DNA of 40,255 nt, taken from positions 1 to 40,255 of the IMG/VR virus record IMGVR_UViG_3300027861_000069. One strand, 5' to 3'. Both the position numbers and the translations under genes were made by a program. Source of the DNA: a virus. The notes under the pieces were generated by a model that was not told the DNA's origin, searched no databases, and saw only the letters and a list, made by a program, of their open reading frames with translations. Below are positions 36,450 through 40,255 of this stretch, piece by piece; positions within the stretch are counted from its first letter, which is position 1, and the number at the start of each line of letters is the position of its first letter.

Positions 36450-36874
36450 TTCATCTCTCCCGTTTCCATAATTTCCGCAAGCTCATCAGCTCTATCTTTG
36501 ACGTCATTTGCATATTGACTGTCCAACATCTCAAAGGCAGCAAGGCTGTAAAGTTTATATTTAATGGCAGATATCATGCGCTTAAATTTACACGTCTTGC
36601 CATAGCCCATGTTAAACAACATGTTAATAATGACGGCCTCTCTTGGTCCGTCCAGATCCATGTTAAATTTGAATTTAAATTTTAAGCAGTCAAAATAAGC
36701 AATGTGCAGGTCCATCTCAAAGAGTTTATCTGAAATCTCCTGAGTGATCTTTGATCCTGCATGAAAAGCATGTCCAACTCCAGCAGTAGGAACACCCTTT
36801 GAATCTAAGTACACCTCAAGAATCTCATTTTCCTGCTTTTTGATTAGGTGTTCCGTGTATTCGATATTGTTCAT
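36443..36874 (-). CDS. T4-type lysozyme/endolysin (GH24)
   Basis: The 143-residue protein has the glycoside hydrolase 24 catalytic triad in correct spacing: E15-x8-D24-x5-T30, followed by AGVGH (31-35). The rest of the fold is present: AVIINMLFNMGYG (around 80-92), AFEMLDSQYANDVKDRADEL near the end. It cleaves peptidoglycan glycan strands. There is no signal peptide or SAR segment, so it needs a holin for release. It is encoded beside the early regulator, 33 kb on the map from the holin-like genes at 1.2-4.0 kb (about 7 kb across the circle junction). Confidence 0.93.
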   Translation of the reverse strand: MNNIEYTEHLIKKQENEILEVYLDSKGVPTAGVGHAFHAGSKITQEISDKLFEMDLHIAYFDCLKFKFKFNMDLDGPREAVIINMLFNMGYGKTCKFKRMISAIKYKLYSLAAFEMLDSQYANDVKDRADELAEIMETGEMKC

Positions 36875-36883
36875 TACAGTCTC

Positions 36884-37096
36884 CTATAATTGATATTCGC
36901 TCCAGGCCGCTTTCTCATCCTCCACCCACTGATACAGCCCAGGCCATATTACATGACCGCATCCAGGGCAGTGTGCTATATCTGATAAATCGGTAAGCTC
37001 TTCCAGGTCGCTCAATTCTCCAGACCAGCCACATTTACATGATAAGTATGGATTTGGTGGATCCATGTCATCAGGTGGGTTTGTACTGTATGTCAT
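36884..37096 (-). CDS. Zinc-ribbon protein
   Basis: A 70-residue acidic protein with YLSCKCGWSGELSDLEEL and AHCPGCGHVIWPGLYQ, that is C-x-C and C-x2-C pairs of a zinc ribbon about 20 residues apart. The end is Trp/Glu-rich. It overlaps the next membrane gene upstream by 26 bases. Small zinc ribbons of this kind are frequent in phage early regions; target unknown. Confidence 0.7.
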   Translation of the reverse strand: MTYSTNPPDDMDPPNPYLSCKCGWSGELSDLEELTDLSDIAHCPGCGHVIWPGLYQWVEDEKAAWSEYQL

Positions 37097-37256
37097 TAGT
37101 TAATCTCCTATAGTCGTATATATAAGCGCTTATGTTCCCATTAAGATATGCAAATAGCCAAAACATGGATAAAGAATCTGAAAAGAAATAGAAACATAAG
37201 TTAATAAAAATAAAATTAACTACTAGAATTATTAGATGCATTATTATTTTTCTCAT
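37071..37256 (-). CDS. Two-helix small membrane protein
   Basis: A 61-residue protein with a long hydrophobic N-terminal helix (LIILVVNFIFINLCFYFF) and a second weaker one (FWLFAYLNGNISAYIY). It overlaps both neighbours, so it is transcribed and translated in series with them. It could be a membrane-acting early protein or even a pinholin-sized protein near the lysozyme; the sequence does not decide. Confidence 0.6.
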   Translation of the reverse strand: MRKIIMHLIILVVNFIFINLCFYFFSDSLSMFWLFAYLNGNISAYIYDYRRLTNDIQYKPT

Positions 37257-37486
37257 TTTAGCATAGCCTTGAGCATCTTATTTTCCCGCTCCAGGATTTC
37301 ATAATCTGAGTTTAGCCTGAATTCACCATCATTGCTTGTGTGTCTAACACCGCATAGTACAAAATACCTCTGTGGTTGATATTTGTCGCACATAATATAA
37401 TTTGATCCCTCAACTACTTCACTAAAATCTGGGCACTCTTCAGTGTCCCATTTTTTGCAGTTGCCGCAGTACACATAGCTAATCAT
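37253..37486 (-). CDS. Small Cys-rich protein with C-terminal helix
   Basis: A 77-residue protein with VYCGNCKKWDTEECPDF and IMCDKYQP, a probable zinc knuckle, then LCGVRHTSNDGEFRL and a coiled-coil-like end (EILERENKMLKAMLK). An AAAGGAGAGCGCAA ribosome site precedes the ATG. It is the second gene of the leftward operon. Function unknown. Confidence 0.65.
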   Translation of the reverse strand: MISYVYCGNCKKWDTEECPDFSEVVEGSNYIMCDKYQPQRYFVLCGVRHTSNDGEFRLNSDYEILERENKMLKAMLK

Positions 37487-37521
37487 TTGCGCTCTCCTTT
37501 TTATTTTCCGCTTAATATTGT

Positions 37522-37716
37522 TTAGTCCCAGTCGTTATAGCCGACCTTACCCCTTGTCACCTTTTTTATATGTTTTATATTGTCGAATGTAGGCGTGACC
37601 TTACGCCCCTTAACGCCCTTGGTCCAAGTAAAAACAACAGGCTGTTTTCTCCTCAAAATCAATGCCAGCTCACTTACCGTATACCCTTTTGCAATTCGCC
37701 ACTCATCTAATGTCAT
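37522..37716 (-). CDS. Cro-like helix-turn-helix regulator
   Basis: A 64-residue protein whose residues 10-35 (GYTVSELALILRRKQPVVFT) form a helix-turn-helix, ending in IKHIKKVTRGKVGYNDWD, the C-terminal pattern of Cro/YdaS-type proteins. It is the first gene of the leftward operon, with its promoter and an inverted-repeat operator immediately upstream, so autoregulation and control of the divergent rightward promoter are expected. No CI-like partner is encoded in the window. Confidence 0.85.
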   Translation of the reverse strand: MTLDEWRIAKGYTVSELALILRRKQPVVFTWTKGVKGRKVTPTFDNIKHIKKVTRGKVGYNDWD

Positions 37717-37742
37717 GTGTAATCCTCCTTAAAGTTTTCCCA

Positions 37743-37771
37743 ACTATATTACTATGGGGATATTATGTCAA
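37743..37771 (-). promoter_or_regulatory. Leftward early promoter
   Basis: TTGACA (37771-37766), 17 bases, TATAGT (37748-37743) on the minus strand, 27 bases before the Cro-like start codon. It is the apparent head of the leftward operon. Confidence 0.8.
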
Positions 37772-37792
37772 TAGTAAAAATATAATTACTAA
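37749..37792. promoter_or_regulatory. Candidate operator (inverted repeat plus extra half-site)
   Basis: TTACTAT (37749-37755) and ATAGTAA (37771-37777) are perfect inverted copies separated by 15 bases, and a third near copy, TTACTAA, lies at 37786-37792. They overlap the leftward promoter spacer and -35 and end 16 bases before the rightward -35 box. This is where a Cro-like dimer would be expected to bind. Confidence 0.5.
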
Positions 37793-37807
37793 AATAATAA
37801 AAACATG

Positions 37808-37835
37808 TTGACACACTTTCTTGATGATGTATAAT
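37808..37835 (+). promoter_or_regulatory. Rightward early promoter
   Basis: TTGACA (37808-37813), 16 bases, TATAAT (37830-37835) on the plus strand, a full consensus at both boxes. Transcription would start near 37842 with a leader of about 105 bases before the first gene. Confidence 0.85.
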
Positions 37836-37946
37836 GGGAGCCAAGTTAAACACAAACCCTGCTCAACCTTACGACAGCCACACAGACCTACACAGATAAG
37901 AGTCTAAGCGCACCGGAGGGAGGGCAGGGATTAAAAAGGAGAGGAT

Positions 37947-38123
37947 ATGGCAGACAAAAAAAAGAGCATGCGTATAGAATGCGCATGGTGTAAAAAGCTA
38001 ATAGGGTTTAAAGATGGGCAGGGCAAGACTGAGACGAGCCATGGTATATGCCCAAAATGCTATGCCAAAGAGATGGCAGAAATAGGTCTATATAAAAAGG
38101 GGGATAAGATATGCCAAAATTAA
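37947..38123 (+). CDS. 58-residue zinc-ribbon protein, first gene of rightward operon
   Basis: The frame starts MADKKKSMRIECAWCKKLIG behind AAAGGAGAGGAT. It has C12-x2-C15 and, after a polar stretch, SHGICPKCY with C35-x2-C38: a zinc ribbon of a kind common in phages and bacteria (CxWC...SHGIC). It overlaps the next gene by 13 bases. Likely a small nucleic-acid or protein-binding factor. Confidence 0.75.
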   Translation: MADKKKSMRIECAWCKKLIGFKDGQGKTETSHGICPKCYAKEMAEIGLYKKGDKICQN

Positions 38124-38302
38124 GAGAGATCTCAGAAAAAGAGCTTCACATTATCGTGAAGGGACTTAATCAGCTCAAGAATCACTCTGTATGCATGCTA
38201 AATGGCCTTGTGGATCCAGGGGCTATACAACACTATGTGAATGATCTGGATATACTGGAAGTGCTCACCAAAGATCCTTACAATGACCTGGTCGAGGAAT
38301 AA
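38111..38302 (+). CDS. Small unknown early protein
   Basis: A 63-residue, mainly helical acidic protein (SEKELHIIVKGLNQLKNHSV, DLDILEVLTKDPYNDLVEE). It overlaps the zinc-ribbon gene by 13 bases and the next gene starts right after its stop, so translation is coupled. No motif recognised. Confidence 0.65.
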   Translation: MPKLREISEKELHIIVKGLNQLKNHSVCMLNGLVDPGAIQHYVNDLDILEVLTKDPYNDLVEE

Positions 38303-38303
38303 T

Positions 38304-38411
38304 ATGGTTGAATTTATATCAGAATACCAGTATTACCTTTTTTCTGCCTGGATAGTAGCCTTAATAGGGCTAGCAATAGCTATGAAGGTAGAAGAGGAGA
38401 ATAAGGAATAA
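38304..38411 (+). CDS. 35-residue single-pass membrane protein
   Basis: The frame starts MVEFISEYQYYLFSAWIVAL behind GAGGAATAAT, nearly overlapping the upstream stop, and ends KVEEENKE one base before the next ATG. One helix (AWIVALIGLAIAM) spans the membrane, the tail is acidic. Its place in an unbroken chain of overlapping genes argues that it is real. Function unknown. Confidence 0.65.
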   Translation: MVEFISEYQYYLFSAWIVALIGLAIAMKVEEENKE

Positions 38412-38412
38412 T

Positions 38413-38658
38413 ATGGGAAAGTTTGCAAAGCTCTATGAAGACGATGAATTGGGTCAGATCCTGGTCAAGAGTGATATGGATCATAATGGTAACCCAGAAA
38501 TAAGATTTTATTGCATCCCTGATGGTTTAGGTGTTTGTTCTGTTGCTTTGACCCATGACGACACAGACGAGGGGTGGAAAGCTATGGAGAAAGCATTTGA
38601 ATCGATAGATAAAAAAGATGCAATTAAAGTTGTAAAAAATATTACTAACAGCTTTTAA
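38413..38658 (+). CDS. Small unknown early protein
   Basis: An 81-residue alpha/beta protein (GQILVKSDMDHNGNPEIRFY, GVCSVALTHDDTDEGWKAME, FESIDKKDAIKVVKNI). It starts one base after the preceding stop. The sequence suggests a small beta-sheet with a C-terminal helix, as in some phage host-takeover proteins, but no family is recognised. Confidence 0.65.
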   Translation: MGKFAKLYEDDELGQILVKSDMDHNGNPEIRFYCIPDGLGVCSVALTHDDTDEGWKAMEKAFESIDKKDAIKVVKNITNSF

Positions 38659-38681
38659 CCACTAAATAAGGAGATATAGTT

Positions 38682-38897
38682 TTGGCTAAAAGAAGAGTTG
38701 ATTTTTATAAATACGTTAGAGTAGAGGGGCAGTCTTTTTCTGATAAGGTCCTTGCTGGGGAGGGGACATTCCATGAATTCGGGTTTGATTATGAAGATTT
38801 CGAAACTGGACCTGGAAATTTTTCAATAGCAATCATTGAGCTTGATGATGGTACAATTAAAAGCCTCCCAGTAGAAATGATAGCTTTTAAAGATTGA
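38682..38897 (+). CDS. Small unknown early protein with TTG start
   Basis: The frame begins with TTG 38682 after AAGGAGATATAGT (strong site), encoding 71 residues: AKRRVDFYKYVRVEGQSFSD, FDYEDFETGPGNFSIAIIEL and a final VEMIAFKD. It looks like a small beta barrel of the type that binds protein partners. The next promoter overlaps its stop codon (TTGACA at 38894). Function unknown. Confidence 0.65.
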   Translation: MAKRRVDFYKYVRVEGQSFSDKVLAGEGTFHEFGFDYEDFETGPGNFSIAIIELDDGTIKSLPVEMIAFKD

Positions 38898-38922
38898 CAC
38901 CAACGCACCAAAACGTTATAAA
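38894..38922 (+). promoter_or_regulatory. Internal rightward promoter feeding the recombination genes
   Basis: TTGACA (38894-38899), 17 bases, TATAAA (38917-38922) on the plus strand. The predicted start (about 38929-38931) coincides with the first base of the paired leader described next. Confidence 0.75.
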
Positions 38923-38930
38923 TAATCTTT

Positions 38931-39009
38931 ACATAGTCGCCAATACAATTTAACTTACTCAAAGGCTCTCCGGTATAGTTTGGCGACTATGTACACCGGA
39001 GGGCCTTTT
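38931..39009 (+). promoter_or_regulatory. Two-state leader RNA (candidate cis-regulatory switch)
   Basis: Stem A: ACATAGTCGCCAA (38931-38943) pairs perfectly with TTGGCGACTATGT (38980-38992). Stem B: AAAGGCTCTCCGGT (38961-38974) pairs with ACCGGAGGGCCTTT (38995-39008), 14 pairs with one G-U. The strands interleave (1-2-1-2) and the two-base linker after stem A is too short to span 13 pairs, so the stems should exclude each other. Stem B hides GGAGGG (38998-39003), a Shine-Dalgarno for ATG 39010, and ends just before the main ribosome site. Confidence 0.7.
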
Positions 39010-39027
39010 ATGTTTAGGGAGGGAGTT

Positions 39028-39252
39028 ATGCTAAAAAAAGTTGATGCTGAATTAGGGGTATATGTGATGGTAGAATGCCCACAATGTCAAGAGCCTTTTA
39101 ACCTGCTTGATATCAAAAATCTTACTGAAGAAGATTATATCTATAAAGAGCTATTGCCTGACGACGAACCATGGGGCAAAGAACAATGGGGTGAGATAGT
39201 AGAATGCCCTAATTGCGGATACAAAATGCTTATTGATAGTGTTGTGTGGTAA
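39028..39252 (+). CDS. Zinc-ribbon protein behind the switch leader
   Basis: I choose ATG 39028 (MLKKVDAELGVYVMVECPQC, 74 residues) because of AGGGAGGGAG just upstream; an in-frame ATG at 39010 with GGAGGG six bases before it is an alternative start whose ribosome site lies in stem B. The protein has VECPQCQEPF and VECPNCGYKM, two C-x2-C pairs of a zinc ribbon, with an acidic helix between. It follows its own promoter and leader and is the first gene of the recombination sub-operon. Function unknown. Confidence 0.75.
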   Translation: MLKKVDAELGVYVMVECPQCQEPFNLLDIKNLTEEDYIYKELLPDDEPWGKEQWGEIVECPNCGYKMLIDSVVW

Positions 39253-39281
39253 AACTTAATTTTATATATAAGGAGATAGCT

Positions 39282-39449
39282 ATGGATCAACGAAAGGAAT
39301 CTCACCAGTATTATCACGACCACCCAACATGTGAGTGCGGACAAATATTAATAAGCCCTGATGAGATTGCAACGGGGTTATGTTGCAGGTGTATGATTTA
39401 CAAATGGGAAGATTATGAGGAGGTTGTGAACAATGAAGATACTCAATAA
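39282..39449 (+). CDS. Small zinc-knuckle protein
   Basis: I choose ATG 39282 (MDQRKESHQYYHDHPTCECG, 55 residues) after AAGGAGATAGCT; an upstream in-frame start lacks a site. CECG and later GLCCRCM form a small four-Cys metal site. It overlaps the ERF gene by 17 bases, so the two are probably co-translated. Function unknown. Confidence 0.65.
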   Translation: MDQRKESHQYYHDHPTCECGQILISPDEIATGLCCRCMIYKWEDYEEVVNNEDTQ

Positions 39450-40062
39450 AATACAAAAAGATCTTAATGTTCCCAAAAATCAATATAATTCTTTCGGCAA
39501 GTTTAAATATAGGTCATGTGAGGACATACTAGCATCAGTTAAACCCCTCTTAGGTGATGCCACGTTGACCCTATCAGATGATATAATTCAAGTAGGTGAA
39601 AGGATTTATGTTAAGGCAACGGCAACTATTAAAGCCGGCGAAGAGTCTGAGTCTGTGTCCGCATATGCGAGGGAAGATGAAAATAAAAAAGGTATGGACC
39701 TTGCACAGCTTACTGGTAGTTGTTCCTCTTATGCAAGGAAATATGCCCTTAACGGCCTGTTTCTTTTAGATGATGTAAAAGATGCAGATACAAGGGACAA
39801 TAGAAACACCACACAAGCCCCAAAACAAGGCACCACTGCCACAAAACAAAAAGAGGCACCTCTCACACAGCCTGAGCCAGCAAAGACAGAGGAGGATATA
39901 GAAAAGAACCTCATGATAAGAAAGATGAGAGACGCAAAGAAAACAAATCCTGATTTATTCGGCATCGTATGGGTAAATCTTAAACTAGGAGACAAAATTC
40001 CTAAAGACTTAAGTCTCGATCAATGCAAACAGTTTATGAAAGAATTTGTTAAGAGGTCATAA
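39433..40062 (+). CDS. erf: ERF-family single-strand annealing protein
   Basis: The 209-residue protein starts LNKIQKDLNVPKNQYNSFGK, then FKYRSCEDILASVKPLLGD, and later MDLAQLTGSCSSYARKYALN and GLFLLDD: the signature of the ERF superfamily (phage P22 Erf relatives), which anneals complementary single strands in recombination and genome circularisation. The C-terminal half is a Thr/Gln/Pro/Lys-rich linker and a small helical domain (KMRDAKKTNPDLFGIVWVNL). It is followed after three bases by the gene that crosses the junction, and then by Gp157. Confidence 0.95.
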   Translation: MKILNKIQKDLNVPKNQYNSFGKFKYRSCEDILASVKPLLGDATLTLSDDIIQVGERIYVKATATIKAGEESESVSAYAREDENKKGMDLAQLTGSCSSYARKYALNGLFLLDDVKDADTRDNRNTTQAPKQGTTATKQKEAPLTQPEPAKTEEDIEKNLMIRKMRDAKKTNPDLFGIVWVNLKLGDKIPKDLSLDQCKQFMKEFVKRS

Positions 40063-40065
40063 GAA

Positions 40066-40255
40066 ATGGATATACCACAACTTGAAAAAGAGTTAATGGA
40101 AAAGGCTGGATGGCTGGTATCAAAGCTTGGCGAGCAAAGAGGCTTAGTTGAAAACTATGCAGAGTCAGAGCGCAATTATCGTATTGCCTTGGCAAAAAAA
40201 ATGACTGAGCTAAAATTGAAAGGTGAGAAAGTAACAATAATATCAGACTTATCAA
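40066..40255 (+). CDS. Conserved recombination-module protein, N-terminal part (continues at 2)
   Basis: ATG 40066 opens MDIPQLEKELMEKAGWLVSK, and the frame runs to the window end; its continuation is the partial gene at 2-292. Joined across the circle, the protein has about 114 residues. It starts three bases after the ERF stop, with GGTCATAAGAA upstream. This copy has Gly where the left copy has Ser at the polymorphic base. Confidence 0.85.
   Translation, partial: MDIPQLEKELMEKAGWLVSKLGEQRGLVENYAESERNYRIALAKKMTELKLKGEKVTIISDLS
40119..40255. repeat. Terminal redundancy, right copy
   Basis: Matches 1-137 with one mismatch (G at 40129, A at 11). See the left copy: it marks a closed circle of 40,118 bp. 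Confidence 0.93.

Noticed and set aside
1-40255. Ends as true direct terminal repeats of a linear genome
   Set aside because: The repeat lies within a coding frame, is only 137 bases and carries a mismatch; circular assembly overlap explains it.
1-40255. tRNA or rRNA genes, integrase and attachment site
   Set aside because: No cloverleaf with a CCA-type end, no tyrosine or serine recombinase motifs and no core repeat were seen by eye; a tRNAscan run was not possible.

Overview
The window is an almost certainly complete genome of a tailed double-stranded DNA phage, cut open inside a gene. Bases 1-137 reappear at 40119-40255 with one mismatch, so the circular unit is 40,118 bp. The gene set is that of a siphovirus: terminase, DUF4055-type portal, MuF-like protein, scaffold, capsid, cement protein, head-tail connectors, tail terminator, tail tube, tail chaperones with a frameshift signal, a 1223-residue tape measure, tip, fibre and spike proteins. 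No contractile sheath, integrase or CI-type repressor is visible, so a lytic lifestyle is the simplest reading. Base composition is moderately AT-rich. Promoters match the sigma-70 consensus. Several proteins carry Sec signal peptides or a lipobox. One fibronectin-like protein starts with a sequence style common in Desulfobacterota, so a Gram-negative host, perhaps of that group, is my guess rather than a result.

Layout. A divergent control region at about 37.72-37.95 kb sends a minus-strand transcript leftwards and a plus-strand transcript rightwards. The plus transcript (37947 through the circle junction to 1021) carries small zinc-ribbon and membrane proteins and the recombination genes: an ERF-type annealing protein, an unnamed companion and a Gp157-like protein. 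The minus strand starts with a Cro-like regulator (37.5 kb). It continues through small Cys-rich proteins, a T4-type lysozyme (36.4-36.9 kb), the replication initiator and DnaB-type helicase (32.5-34.7 kb), an adenine/cytosine methyltransferase, a zinc-finger/HTH protein, a PD-(D/E)XK-like nuclease and a secreted fibronectin-like protein. Next come a LamG-repeat adhesin and accessory virion proteins (25.3-28.5 kb), then packaging, head, neck and tail genes (24.8 down to 4.7 kb), and finally signal-peptide spikes and holin-like or lipoprotein genes (4.7-1.2 kb). Two blocks break this order on the plus strand: three small genes with their own promoter at 22.0-22.9 kb, and an HNH homing endonuclease at 12.8-13.4 kb.

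The most interesting signals lie in RNA and gene architecture. At 38.89-39.03 kb a consensus promoter starts a leader in which two long, perfect or near-perfect stems compete, one of them burying a Shine-Dalgarno sequence. At 34.65-34.84 kb the replication initiator is preceded by a promoter, a 41-codon leader ORF and a strong branched intrinsic terminator ending 12 bases before its start codon. The capsid gene has a similar terminator just upstream. Other notable points are back-to-back promoters making a possible 70-nt RNA, repeated junctions between small genes, a degenerating paralogue at 29 kb, and four apparently virion-type or adhesive proteins with Sec signals.
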